Below are positions 12,047 to 24,805 of a DNA stretch of 64,000 nucleotides, piece by piece. Every line of letters begins with the position of its first letter. Positions within the stretch are counted from its first letter, which is position 1. The position numbers and the translations under genes are program-made. The DNA comes from Brachionus manjavacas (Eukaryota > Rotifera > Eurotatoria > Ploima > Brachionidae): positions 4,221,501 to 4,285,500 of the forward strand of contig JAHQIY010000007.1 of NCBI GenBank assembly GCA_019054805.1. The letters are read 5' to 3'. The notes below the pieces were generated by a model. That model had not been told where the DNA came from. It saw only the letters and a program-made list of their open reading frames with translations, and made no database searches.

Positions 12047-15000
12047 TATGAATAAAAATTCGTCTTGTTGGCAATAATGAAAATAAAGTTTGCTCTTTCT
12101 GAATTTAAAGATAGCAAACTAAAATAAATTGTCTAAATTTAATTTAAATAGTAAAAAAATTATGATTCTAAATTAAATTGGATGTTTAAATCGGTGACCT
12201 ATTTGAAATTAAACATCTTTAAAAAATAAATACAGGAGAATTTTAATATTAAATTTGTTGTCTAACATTTGGTAAAATATTTGATTACCATCAAAAATTG
12301 GTGAAGAAAAAGAAACTCGCTTATAAATCCCAAGAGAAATTTTTTATTATTTCTTAGAAGCAAAAGAAAATTTCCAGTAGACGCTAAACCTAAAGTCAAG
12401 TGTTATTCAATTTCATAAATGCAATTTAACTTAGAGTTATCAAAGGCTATTTGATTACTTTTTAGTGATTATGTGCGTACTTTATTAAAAAAATAAACAT
12501 TTGAGCGCAAATCATTTATTATTTTAGATTGAATAAAACTGATCATATTTCTAACTTAAAAATTCAAATTTCATATAATATTTTATTATAATTATTGAAT
12601 TTTAGAAGAATTTTTATGTATAGTCTTAGATTTTTTTTGCATGAGATATGAAAGACTTTTGAGTGAGCAAATAGCTGTATGCTTAATTAAATGCAAAAAT
12701 TTATGATATCATTATACAATATCAGATTTGCATAAGTGATTTCAAATTGTAGAAATAGGTGTCATGTGCACGCTATGCCAAGATAAACAGCTTTGTTAGA
12801 TACTCGATTATTAATCGAAATTTTAATCTATTAAAAAGCTTTTCTGAATTTGCGATAAATAAAGCCTTTCAAAAGTGTTTATAATTTATAATTAATCATA
12901 CATCAGATGTGGTTATATAATTACATTGAACCACATAAAATAACCCAGATTAGTCACGAGAAAAGAATTTATGTTGCTAGGGATCAATAATGTTGGTCAA
13001 GAATGAAAAACTTGTGTTTAAATCTAAATATTTTGAAAATTATTCGAAAAAAATTGTTGTTTAATAATTTTACTATCCTCAAAAAGCTCATTAAATATCG
13101 ATTTTTAATAGGAAAAAAATTATTATTATTTTAAATAAATCGTTAAGTTAATTAGACTATGTTTGATGAATAAATATTCAATTATGTGCCCTGAATATGT
13201 ACTTTTTTCACTTTTTTTAATTCAAAAAATAAACCTTATTTATTTTTTCTTCAAATTTTTAAGCAAAAAATGAATTTTAAAATCGAAAGACATTTTTTGT
13301 TACTTAAAAAGGTAAAAATCTTAAAAAAATTAGATTATTAAATTTTTTCTTTAAAAAAGCAATTCAATTTAATTTACAGCTGAATAAACCATTGAGCTTA
13401 TTTCTAAAATATTTGAAAAAATATTCATATAATTAATTAACTTTTTTCTAGTGTCCGATATTTTAAGAATGATCCATTTAAATAAAAAAATTAATATAAT
13501 CTTTGATGCAATTTTGAATCTCTAAAAATATCTTTAATTTAGCTTAAGTTCAAATTGAATAGATAAAAATAATTATTCCTCATAAAAGAATAAATCTAAA
13601 TATCATTAATACAAACAAATATAAATTATTCATAATTTCCTTGAATGCTCAATTAGATTTTATTCAAGCGACACTTTTTTAAAAATGCTAATCAAAAATA
13701 ATTGATCTATTGCCAAAAATTCCATTAACAAAGTTTTCTTAAATTCATCTTTAGGTTAAAACTTTGAATTTTTTCAAATGATTTCTTCCTTTATGAATGA
13801 ATAAATTTTTTATTTAAAATTTACCTAAATTATCTAATTAATTAAAAAATGCATACAAATCTAAATTTTAAATTTTAATTTACCAACAAAAGTCAAATCT
13901 ATTCTGTTCTAAAAAATCAAGTAAAACCAAAAAAGATTAAGCAAATATTATTTCAAATTAATTTGCTTTTTGAAAGATAAAGATTTTTTGCATCTACTTT
14001 TGTCTAAAAGGCTTATGTTAAGTTTCGTGAAATATTTTTATCTTAATCATTTATTTTAAGATTAAAATTATTAGATTCATAATTATAATGGACCTTAAAA
14101 TAGTTAAATGTGAAGGTATACACAATGAAGTAAATAATTCTTAATTAACAGACTTAATTTTGTATAATTAAAATTATTTTACCAAAAATATCAAATTAAT
14201 ATCTTCAATTATAAAAAATTTAAATTAAAAGCTCAATTTTTATAAAAAATATACTTAAATTTTTTATCATAAAAGAAAAATGAAGTACAAACAAGAAAAT
14301 TTTTTATTATTTTCAAATTGTCATCAAATGATTATTACATGGAGAAAATCAATGCCGCTTGATAGAAAAAGTGAAGAAGGAAAATGAAAAATTAAGAGGA
14401 AACAAATAAAGAGGAGAAATTAATAAATTTTAGACAGAGAAAATGAAAGAAACAAAAATAATTTTTATGATTTAAATAATGAAAAAGAAGAGCAGATGAT
14501 TGAAAAATTTATGACACATGAAAACCAAATTTAAAACTAATTTAATTATATTTACATATTTTTTATTCTATGACAAAACTACATTTTTAATACATTAGAA
14601 GCATCTTCAGTATTCTGATTAAAATACGTATGTTTCACATCAGCACAGTCATTTGATGGCAAAAGAGTATTAATTTGTGAAAAAATGGTTTGAACGAACG
14701 ATTCGAACATAATTCTAATTAGAAAAAGCAATGCGAAGTTTTTACTCTGGTTTTCACAATCTACAAAATTTTTTAGTAGAGTTCATAAAAGATGCACAGT
14801 TTAATTTTTCATTTGACATAATAAAAGTGAATATTATCTATTTTGATAAGAAATAATAAAATTAAATGCAGACATTTTCCAAGTGAATTTTATATTATCT
14901 TCTTTGACTTTATTCTAGTTTATAATTAATTTCCCATTCAACTAGACTAAGAAATGATTTCGTTGCATTCAACTTTTCGAATCTTATTTAACAATAAATT

Positions 15001-15050
15001 TGTTATATCTTCATAATTTTGAAGATTAATTGAGAAAAATTTAAACCATT
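12047..15050. other. Gene-free AT-rich spacer
   Basis: Three kilobases upstream of the OSBP-like gene with no plausible exon on either strand. A purine-rich tract near 14340-14500 (many GAAA/GAGA runs) is the only compositional change I noticed. It likely includes the promoter of the OSBP-like gene near 12.1 kb, but no defined motif could be recognised. Confidence 0.5.
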
Positions 15051-15059
15051 TTCAAAATT

Positions 15060-16200
15060 GATAGCTTAATCGGCTTGTAATTTTAAAAAATTGAATTAAA
15101 TCCCCTCTCATCCGTCTTATTTTGAGATCAGTCATCTTAAGTCTTTTCGAGTAGTCATATTTTCTAACTGAAGAGATTAACTTTGCCACTATTTTTTGGA
15201 TCTTCTCGATTTCAGAAATGTCTTCCTCAACAAATGGACATCATGAGCTTATGGCAAAAATTAAATTAAGTCTAACCAGTGGTGTATAGCATTCTCAATG
15301 AATAAATGTTTAAATTTTGTAGACTTACCGCAATAATAACAAAAATACGATTTCCAAGACAGGTGCAATATTTTATTTGGTTAGTCCACTTCAAGTCATT
15401 TTAAATTTGAAGAGTTGTTTTAGTCAAATTCTTTTTATCATATCTACAAGAAATGGTATTATTAAAGGTAAGATTTTTTGAGCCAATATGCATTATAATG
15501 CATTTATCGATAATTGAATCTAAGAACCAAGTAAGTGATCAGCTTGAAGTAAAAAGCAAAACTTTAGTACTATCGGTATTTTTCTCACATTAACTAAACG
15601 GGTCCAAAGACCATTTAGAAAATCTCTTTCCTAAATCAGTACTAAACTTTTTAATATTTTGGGCACTAGACTGTTGAATTTTTAATAATTAATAAATAAA
15701 TAAATTAAGAAAAATTAAAAATAAAAGAGGTCCCAGTACTCAACCTTTAGGTACTCCTCTAGTTAAATCTAACCAATTTGACATGAATGAACCCATAATA
15801 ACTCTTTGCTTCCTCTCGCAGAGAAAACTACTCATCCAAAAGGTAATCATGTCAGTAAAACCAAATGCCTTAAGTTAAAATAATAAAAGTGCATGCGATA
15901 GTCTATCAAATGCTTTCGAAAAATCAGTGTTTAAAATGTTGACGGATAAACCTCTATAGAGAGCTAACTTGATGAAATCCAGTGATTCTAGTAAATTTGC
16001 TGAACATGACCTTTTTGGCATCAATCCGTGTGATGCATCAGACAAAAGATTATGATTTGAAAGATAAACTAACATATAGAATCGTGCAAATACTATTTTT
16101 TAGAGAAACCGGACGTTAATAAATTGAATTAAGCATATTCCCCTTCATTAAAAGGGTGTCAGATTCGTCTTTTTCCAAATGTAAGGCAATTTCCCTTTTG
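15060..16200 (-). mobile_element. Decayed LINE (jockey/CR1-like reverse transcriptase), family 1
   Basis: Read on the minus strand, broken frames give a non-LTR reverse transcriptase in order. These are KLPYIWKKTNLTPF near 16180, HGLMPKRSCSANLLESLDFI near 16020, the catalytic-block sequence LNTDFSKAFDRLSHALL near 15890, WMSSFLCERKQRVIMGSF near 15820, and GVPKG then VLGPLLFLIF near 15740. The C-terminal part, RMRGDLIQFFKI, is near 15110. Stops and frameshifts interrupt it, so it is inactive. No endonuclease domain or clear ends were recognised. Same general family as the piece at 19.4 kb but in the opposite orientation. Confidence 0.85.
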
Positions 16201-17197
16201 AAATAGATAGTCGAAATAATAATGTAATTTGACTCACGTTGGTGATTACGTTAATTATAAAATTTTTATATTTAAAAAATAAAACAAAGCTAATTAAAAT
16301 AAGTTAGAAAAATGAGTTGAAAAAAATTTGACATAAAATTTAAAAAGAAATTTTAAAAATGTTTATTTCAAAATCAATTATATTTTTTGATTACTCACTT
16401 TTTGAATATATTTTGAATTTAAAATTTACTAACTTATAGTTAGATAAAAGTTGCAAGTTAGATAAATCTTCAAAATATCATAAAACCATCTAAAAAAATA
16501 ATTTTTATTTAATAATTTTTAAAGTAATTTTTGAAAAAAAATTGATTCATTTTTCGAAAATTTATAATAAAACACATAAAATGATTCAACTATAAAAAAA
16601 TAGCTGACAAAAATTCTTATTTAATTTTTCAATTATTCAAGGAAATAACACGATGTCAAAAATATCGTGATCAAAATTTAAAAAATAATGAAAAGGTTTT
16701 TCAAACAGATTTTATAGATTTTTTTGTTGAATTTTTTTTGCAATAAAAACGAAAAATTTTCAATCAATTAAAGTAAGTCAATCTATAAATCTTAAAGATA
16801 ATTAACAGATTGGACCATAATTGTTAAAACTGTTCAAAAATTCAGGAGATTTACCAAGAATCCTTGTGACAAATCCGTACAGTATCAAAAAATATTTTTT
16901 CCATAATTAAAAATTTCAGCTTCAGTTTCATATCTCAATTTGTAAATCTGGAATTAAAATTAAAATTTTTTAAATATTTCAAAGTTTATTCGTAAAAGAT
17001 ATTATAAAAAAGTAATCTTAAGTGAAGAAGTAGAGCCCATATTATACATTATAAATAACATTGGAAAAAAAAAAAAAAAAAAGATTCACTGAATAACAAT
17101 GAAATTAGCTAAAAAAAAATTAAAATTCTAAATATTACATTTAATTTAAAGACAAGATAAATAATAAAAATATTTATTTTAGTTTGTTTAAATAGAG
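16201..17197. other. AT-rich spacer downstream of RNF13-like gene
   Basis: No coding potential recognised. It includes a run of about 19 A residues near 17065, which could be a LINE or retrocopy tail but is not tied to an element. AATAAA-like motifs in this strip could end the RNF13-like transcript, which runs leftward. Confidence 0.45.
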
Positions 17198-20100
17198 TTA
17201 CGCTAATTCGTCATCACTTTTGACTGCAATAGGCTCATTTTCGTTAACCGATTGAAATTTTTCACAATCCGAATCTCTCTCATCACTTGCATCCTCTTTA
17301 CGGCTATTCTCTTTTTCCAAACTGGCTGCAATCTGGCTCACATTTATATTCGTAATAGGTTTAACTCTAGATTTTTTTTTCTTAATTTTTACTTCATTAG
17401 TTGCAACAGATTCATCAGGATTTGATTTTTTCGTTGCACTTCTTTCATTCATTTTAAGAACAGAATCCGAATTAGAGGCCTCGGCACTTTGTTCAAGAGC
17501 TGATTCACTAGGAACACTGTAATAATCGGGTGTTTGCTTTCCTTTAGTTTGTTGGTAGCTATCTTGGTTTGCCTGGTTGGCATTATCAGCTAAATTTATT
17601 GACGAAATGCTTCCGTATCGTGAGGCGGATGTTGCTTGATCTTTAGTCTGAACAACATTTGATGTGCCAGAGTCAATTCGAATTTGACTAGTTATACTTC
17701 TTGTCATATGATTGTTAAGACTGCTAATTTCATTGTTATTTTGATTCGAACCCAAAGTGAAATTGTTCAAATTGGTACTGGTTGTTAATACACTTGAGTT
17801 GTCATCATGATTATTTTGACTCAACAGAGCTGTAGATTCGTTTTCGTCTTGATTATTGGCCTCATTCTCTAGCAGAAGAGGCTGAGTCTCTGGATTAGAT
17901 GAAGATGCTACCAGGCTGTCTTCGTTCTCTGACTCCGAATCGCCAGGCAGTACTTTTCTCTTGCACACTGGACACAATCGATTGTTCCTAAGCAGCCATT
18001 TATCAATGCATTCAATGTGATAAGCTACAATTAAAAAAAATAGCAATTTTTTCAAAAAATTTTCTCGTATTTACCATGTTCGCAAGGTAAAATTCTAATT
18101 TTGACACCTTCTTCATATTCGTTTAAGCAAATAGGGCATGTATCATACCTGTCTGTCTTTTGATACTTTTTGGTGGGTATCTTTTTTAAGGCTGATCTCG
18201 GAAATCGGTTCTTTCGAATTTTTCTACAATGAAGTATTAATTTTATACTCTTAAATAAAATAAATCAATTAAATAATTAAATAAAAAGTATTCAAAACCT
18301 ACAAAAATGCAGACTGCAGTAAGAAAACAAACACAAATAACCGACACAAAAGGTATAAGGAAGTAACTTAGATCCGAATCGTTGGTCAAGCTCACATAAG
18401 TTCCATTTTTGTAAGTGTAATGCACTTTTAGATCTAAACCGTCTGAATGACCGACAAATACCGAGGGTATTTTGATGTTATAGCGACCACTTGAGCTCAT
18501 TTTAATCAAATTATCCGACTCGGAGTTGAATATTATGACGGCAGCGTATCCAGCTTGTTGAGCATTGTGAACTTTCACATCAAATGAACAATTTCCAAAT
18601 ATTGATGGAGTGCGTTGAATCAAAGCAATCCATTTGGATGCTTCCACGAATGATACATTTGGTGGCGCTTCAATTTTCGAGCAACCATCTAACGGATTTG
18701 ATGGATTTATGAAGCCCTTTGCCAAAAATAAATCTTCTTTTCTAATTATTAGACTAATTTTTTAATTACAAAAAATCCGTCATCTGGTAGATCTGGACCG
18801 AAACTTGCTGTTAATGATTCAAAAGTGTTCAATGTCTTGTTGTTTGCATCATACTAAAATAATACAATTAAATTTTAAAATTTTTAATAACAAATTTATT
18901 TTATTTAATTTTTAAATTAGTTGATTAAATATATTATTTATAAATAAAATAACATATTTTTTCATTCAAAAAATATATTTAATGAATTTAATTGACTAAA
19001 ATTATGATATAATAAATGTCCAAACAACCTTTATTTATATTTTCACCAAAGAATCTGTTTGATAAGAATCTAAAAACATCACTTCCTTTTTTGATAACTT
19101 TTTTTATTTAATTCTTTGGATCTCTTCTTTCACATTTTAATCAGTCAAATAGACCTTCTATTTAATTTAAAAAAGAAATATCATTATAGCTTATGAAAAT
19201 TTAAGTAATTATTCATTCCATGTTATTTTACAAAATAAATGAGCTATTGTTAATATTACTATTTAATTGATGTCAAAATAATTTACAAAAATTTGACTAA
19301 TAAAAACGTCCAAAAAGATTTGAGGTTTGAGAAATTATCTCATTCAAATGTTTAATTTTAAGAAAAAAATTTCATTAACAACACTTTTTGTTATATATAT
19401 AAACGACCTACCTGACATCATTTCAAACAAAATAGAAATTTATGCCGATGACTCGAAGATTCTTGGAGTAGTTCACAACTTGTATGATAGGGCAAATATG
19501 CAGAAAGACCTAGATGCTCTGTGTGAATGGATTGATGTATGGAGAATGGGTCTCTGTGCTAAAAAATGTAAGATTATGCATTTTGGAAGGCTAAATGCTA
19601 GATTTTTGTATGAAACATCGGGAAAAGAGGGATTGGATAAAAATCAACTGTGTACCACTGAGTGTGAAAAGGATCTAGGCGTTATGGTGTCTTCAGACCT
19701 TAAATGGACATGTCAAGTAAAAAACGCGTGCGCAAAAGCAAATAAAGCACTCGGAATTCTTAAAAGAACATTTTTAAGTAGAGAAGAAACTCTTTGGTTG
19801 AAACTTTATATGTCTTTGGTTAGACCTCACCTCGACTTTGCAGTTCAAGTTTGGAATCCGAGCAAAAAAGGTGACGTAAAAGCATTAGAAAAAGTACAAG
19901 AGCGTGCAACGAAAATTCCTTGGTCAATAAGAGAAATTTCATACGAGGAAAGGCTTGCCAGATTGGTTTTAACAAAACTTAGTGAGAGAAGGGTGAGAGG
20001 TGATTTGATTGAGGTTTTTAAAGTGATTGACGGTCATGAACCAGAGAACTTCTAGATCCTGTTGGCAGGAATGGACCGATACCGAGGTTAAGAGGAACAG

Positions 20101-22113
20101 GGCAAAAGTTCAAAGAGATAGTTTTCCAGCACAAAAAAGAAGTGATTTTTCTGCCGCAGTGAGTGCACGTTTTTTTCTCGAACAGAGTAGCTCCGCACTG
20201 GAATAGACTTCCTGAGGAGGTGGTTAAAGCTAAGACAGTTAATGGCTTCAGGATTTTTTAGGATTTCGCAGAACTACTACTACTACTTAAAAATAAAATT
20301 TATGAGTGATTCTGATAGAAAAAGTTTTGGAAGATACAAATTTTCATTTAGAGAATAAGCAAAAAATTGTTTCACAAACTATAAATTCGATTATTAGAAC
20401 TGCTTATCAATAGAATAAACTATCGGACACAGCAAGTGCATGCAATATAATAGGAGAATTGAATATTTTCATGAAAATATTCCATTAAAAATTTAAACTC
20501 TTAATAAAAAATTTAGATATAGAATTTTTTAATTTTCTGAAAGTGTTAATAGGTGAAACAATTAAAATCGCATTTAACTGGAGAGTTAAAAGAAAGCGAT
20601 ATAAGAAAAATTTAAATAAATTTATTATTTTTTTTTATCAAATTGTTTGTTAATTTAGAATTGAAAATTAAAATTCTTAATTTACAATTAATGTTGAATA
20701 AAAATTAAAAGACTTTTTTTATTCTTTTTCTAATTTGAAAAAATAAATTTCTTATTTTTATTCCAATGTGCGAAAAGGAATTTTTTATTATATTTCTTGT
20801 CAATGCACTTAAATGTAATTGAAAAAAATTATTTTAATTTAAATTTAATTATTGTAATTGTGTAGAAAACAATTGAAAAATGAAATTATAATTTTTTACT
20901 TAAAATAATGAGGTGAATCTACGTAATTTAAAAAAAATATTCTAGAAATATTAGAGATCAAAATGTAATATTTAGAGAAAACATGATGAAAAAAATGCCA
21001 TCAAATATATTGTTTTAAACTAAATTTTAGTAAGTGTTATTTTGATACCGTAAAATCTGTAAATTTTTTACATGAACTGTGAAAATTTAAAACTCAGATT
21101 CTAGTCAGTGCATCTGTTATCTTCGATCTAATGTAAAAATCATATATTTTTATATGGAAGAATAACAATCAAATTTCCAATTAAAATAAAACTTAAAATT
21201 GAAAAAAATTCAAATTTTCACTCAATTTAACTAGAAAAACTGGAATTATTGCGAAACTAATTTCTAGTACTCAGTCTCAAAGAAAACGATGATAAATCAA
21301 TGAAAATTTATAGATGAATCATTAATGAGTTAGGAACCATTTCTTTAATTATAATCAAAGGTTAAATAGCTGATAACTGATTTGGGTTTTTTATTTTGGT
21401 AGAAAATTTAAAATAAATATACAACAAATTTTATTAATTACAAAAAATTACACCTTGATTTCTGCTAAAAATTGACTTGCCAAAAAAAAGCGATTAAAAA
21501 AGCCTATTCAATGAAACAGTTTAAAAAATAATTTTCTTTTTTATTCTTCCAACTAAAATTAAATACATTGGTATCTGATGATAATCAATGTAATCAAAGA
21601 TATATTGTTCAAAACAGAAATTTAAAATTTTCTTTAATATGATGACTGTTTTTCAAAACGCAGATAAAAAAATGAGTCATAAGGAAAATCATAAAATTTT
21701 ATTTTTGTGATTTTGTTTCAATATTCTAATTTATTTTTAAGGTTTATAAAGATCATGATTAAGAAAAAGCTCTTGCTCATATAAATTATTTTTAATGTAA
21801 AAACCTGAGATCGTCACAGAACCGTAAAGAAAACAAACGACAAAAATTTAAAACAAAGTTCAAATATATTCTAATCAATTTAGAGATAAATTTAGTTAGG
21901 AAACTTGATTCAGTAGAGAATTTTAGTTTTGTTAAAATACTGGCTACATAAATTGAATTATATCAATTTCAATTATTTTGACTACGCAAATTTAATAATT
22001 TAATTGATTAAATTTTATTAGATACTTACGGTTATTATGTCACACAAACTTAATCCAAAATTGAGGATCAATATTGAACTGAAAATTGCTTTTAAATTTT
22101 TGAAATGATTCAT
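17198..22113 (-). CDS. RNF13: PA-TM-RING E3 ubiquitin ligase, RNF13/RNF167 type
   Basis: Exons on the minus strand: 22030-22113 (signal peptide ending FGLSLCDIIT), 18770-18854, 18303-18716, 18075-18210 and 17198-18024; about 514 aa. The protease-associated domain carries SFGPDLPDDGFF, GFINPSNPLDGC, FDVKVHNAQQAGYAAVIIFN and IPSVFVG. A single membrane helix follows (YFLIPFVSVICVCFLTAVCI). Next is a RING-H2 with CPICLNEYEEG, LPCEHAYHIECIDKWL and CPVCKRKV. The long C-tail is Ser/Asn-rich and ends in a Lys-rich and acidic stretch. Family members sit in endosomes and lysosomes and ubiquitinate local targets. The junction of exon 1 (phase 0) with exon 2 leaves one extra base (T before ATGATG), so the N-terminal join is not settled: either an unseen exon or a 1-base indel in the CAAACAAACAAG tract. 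The 3.2-kb first intron contains a LINE fragment. Confidence 0.88.
19375..20290 (+). mobile_element. 5'-truncated LINE fragment in RNF13 intron 1 (antisense to the gene)
   Basis: One long frame (to the stop at 20055) starts inside the RT palm at FVIYINDLPDIISNKIEIYA and has the catalytic YADD box. It continues through CEKDLGVMVSSDLKWT, VRPHLDFAVQVWNPS and RRVRGDLIEVFKVIDG. After a frameshift near 20050 the terminal LINE region resumes (FKEIVFQHKKEV; PHWNRLPEEVVKAKTVNGF) up to about 20260. A short ACT-repeat tail lies at 20268-20282. The endonuclease and N-terminal RT are missing, which is the usual 5' truncation of reverse transcription. Few internal stops, so it is younger than the relic at 15-16 kb. 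Confidence 0.9.
20291..22029. other. Remainder of RNF13 intron 1
   Basis: AT-rich intron sequence. No exon in the correct phase to repair the exon 1/exon 2 junction could be picked out by eye, and no repeat structure was recognised. Confidence 0.45.
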
Positions 22114-23355
22114 TTATTCAATATTTAATCATTTAAATAAGAAATTTTTGCTTGAAACAGTGGTTTTGAAAACGAATCGTTTATGCTGTATAACACAATA
22201 ACATTAGATTATCTAAGTCGAAAATAGCTGAAAAAAATATAAACATTTTTATGATATGATTTTTTTGAAAATTAAAATTTCCTAAATTACGTATTTTGAA
22301 ATTATTACTTAAATTGGATGCTTCAGTTTAATCATGGAAAGAACAGATAAGGAATAGATAATGAAAGATTAATGATAGTTGGCATGAATATCAAACATGT
22401 ATGCTCTTAAAGATAGGGACAAGATATGTCCAATTCGATTAAAGTCCATACTAAATATTTTACTTGTTCTTAGTTATCTTCTCCGGTATTTATTGAAAAT
22501 AGTTTTTTCTAGCATTTATAAAAATAAAAATAAGTAAAACAAAAAAATTTTAGCATAATTTTTGAAATATATTTTCTGCAGTGAATTTGTTTGAGAAAAA
22601 TTTGCATTTTCACAATAATTCTCGTGATTACAAAAATAATTGTGAACGTATTTAAAAATATGCAAAAAATAATTTTGAAATATTTTAATGAATTTTATTT
22701 TAGTTTGTCTGAAAATTGTTTTGAATTTTTGTTGTTATTTTTTAATTTTTTTAAATAAAACTTTCTCAATTAAAGTGAAAAATAAAAATTATTCAATAAA
22801 GAAACATCAGCGATTTCAAATGAATTTTTTTTGTTTATTTAATTTTTTTCATATTTTTTTTATATTTAAAAATATGAAAAAAATTATGTCCCATTTGAAA
22901 ATAAATGTCATTTAATTTTCAGTTTTTAGTGCAAACCATAAATTGATTTTTGATTCAGTTTATGTTGAGTTTTTTTTAGTCCAAATGCAACATGAATATA
23001 TTTCGTGTATTAAAATGGCTGATTGTCGCAAATGTCTGCACCAAACTCGAACGATGAATTTTAGTACAGATATTAAAAAATATAAAAAAATATTGTTTTT
23101 AGCCTAAAATTATTCTCTTGTATCAGCTGATTAATCACATTTTATTAGGTACTCTTTTAATTAAAAAAAAAAATTAATTTATTTGATGGTTTTTATTTTC
23201 GAAAGATTATTCATTAAAAAAAAATAGTTTAAGTTTTTCCTTTTAACTAAGATAAAAAATTTAATAAATTTTTCTTTTTAATTTTATATTAAATAGAAAT
23301 GACTATAATTCTGAAAAATATCTTTACTAATAAATAATTTAAAATTTTTTTTTTA
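22114..23355. other. Upstream region of RNF13-like gene
   Basis: AT-rich sequence 5' of the signal-peptide exon. A small open frame at 22688-22915 on the plus strand is Phe/Lys/Asn homopolymer-like translation of A/T runs and is not supported as a gene. No defined promoter motif recognised. Confidence 0.45.
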
Positions 23356-23359
23356 AATG

Positions 23360-23830
23360 TTTCATTCCTCTAATCTATCCAATTCAACAGATGGTAAAAG
23401 ATTGTTTTCTAAGGTGTCGATGTAGTCAAATTTATTAAATCATTCAATGTAAATGCTACTTTTATCCGTGCCTTTATAAGAAATCCATCTCCAGATGCCA
23501 GCTGATCCTTCATTGTTTTGTATTCAGATGAAACTTTCCATTCTTAAACCTCTAAATTATTAATCTTGACCACTCTTTAAATTAACTTCGGTGGCGAGCT
23601 TTTTATGGCTAGATATACGGTATTTTTTTATTTCTCTAAAAATGTAATTTTCATCTATTAAAGTCAGCTTTAAAGGTCTACCAGAAAGACTTCGGCCAGA
23701 CGTAATACCAGTATCATCCAATCGCTTTTTGGAGGAAGTGATACATTTTGGATTTGAAATTAATAGCTCTGCTATCTAATTGTGTTTTTTATCTCCAATT
23801 TTTAGCCGTCCCATCATCTACCATTTGAGT
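23360..23830 (-). mobile_element. Decayed Tc1/mariner-type transposase relic
   Basis: Minus-strand reading from about 23820 gives a degraded helix-turn-helix region: SSKKRLDDTGITSGRSLSGR, RPLKLTLIDENYIFREIKK and SHKKLATEVN. This matches the Tc1 N-terminal DNA-binding domain. Further left come GSAGIWRWISYKG and KFDYIDTLENNLLPSVE, the Tc1 region just before the last catalytic Glu. The middle, with the first two catalytic acids, appears deleted, and stops interrupt the frames. No terminal inverted repeats were identified. Confidence 0.8.
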
Positions 23831-24661
23831 GGTCAAGAAACAAATTTTTTTGCCCATTTTTTGAAAAAATAAGGATTTTGGTAATGCTAATTTGAAAGGA
23901 CATGTGCAGTTAGAAAGTGGTGATATATAAAAATATAGAAATAAATAATTACAGAAAAAAAAATAAAGAAATATTTAAAATGTAGAAAAAGTAAAGGTCG
24001 AAAAAATATAGAAAAGAAAAAAATTTATAGAAAAAAAAACATTTATTTTAAAGGAATAAATATATAAAAAAACCTCTGGCTTTTTTTAATGAAATTTAAA
24101 ATGAATGCTAATACTCCGATCGCTAATATACTCCGACTCACGAATAAAGCCTGATGCAAGGCAGAATTTGACTGTAGGCAAAGTAATAGACTTTTTTAAG
24201 CAAGAGCAGAGTTACATGGAGTCAAATTTAGTGAGCATTTTTCAAGGCGAAAGTATAAAGCGAACAAAAAAAAAACTTGAGTAGCAGAAAAAGAGTTGCT
24301 TCTTCGTATGTCCTTTTAACATTTTTTTTTCTATATTTATTGATTCGATATTTTTTTTATTCTACGTTTAATAAAATTCTATATTTTTTTTTTACTTTTC
24401 TGTATTTTTTGTATTCTACATTTTGATTATACCCCTTAAAAAATATTTAATCAATAATTTTTTGACCACAATTTATTTAAAATTTATAGATAAGTAAGAA
24501 TTGATCATAAATGCAAGAAAAAAGGCTGTTCTAATCGTTTAATCTTTCAATTATCGGAATTTTAAAACTTTGAACCATTTTTTTTATTGTTTTTTTTTTA
24601 AATTAAGATATTTGAATATAAATATTTAAAAGCTATATTTTTAAGTCGAGTATGATATATC
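23831..24661. other. Spacer with low-complexity A-rich blocks
   Basis: Contains A-rich runs (23930-24070) and a slightly more GC-rich stretch at 24110-24300 with no recognisable coding content. It may be remnant flank of the mobile elements on either side, but there is no direct evidence. Confidence 0.4.
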
Positions 24662-24766
24662 GTCAAAGGAGAAATCATTCACAGTTTTAAATTCAAGAAT
24701 GCCAAATTGAACAAAATGGAAAATAAAAATGTACTTTTAGTTGGAATCGGAAATAGTTCAGTGGAT
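24662..24766 (+). pseudogene. Inverted 105-bp fragment of FMO gene
   Basis: The plus strand reads KGEIIHSFKFKNAK and NKMENKNVLLVGIGNSSVD. It is nearly identical at DNA level (about five mismatches by eye) to the interior of the FMO-A exon at roughly 26724-26827, which lies on the opposite strand. It begins and ends abruptly, has no FAD-binding half, and after GTGGAT the homology stops. It is a short inverted duplicate, not a gene. Confidence 0.88.
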
Positions 24767-24805
24767 TCAATACCAGCTAATAGTATTGCATCCACTATAT
24801 TGCCT

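Noticed and set aside
17060-17082. Poly(A) run near 17065 as the tail of a processed retrocopy
   Set aside because: No coding or LINE homology abuts it in either direction.
22688-22915. 75-codon plus-strand frame rich in Phe, Lys and Asn
   Set aside because: Composition is simple translation of A/T runs; no domain, no splice context, in the upstream region of RNF13.
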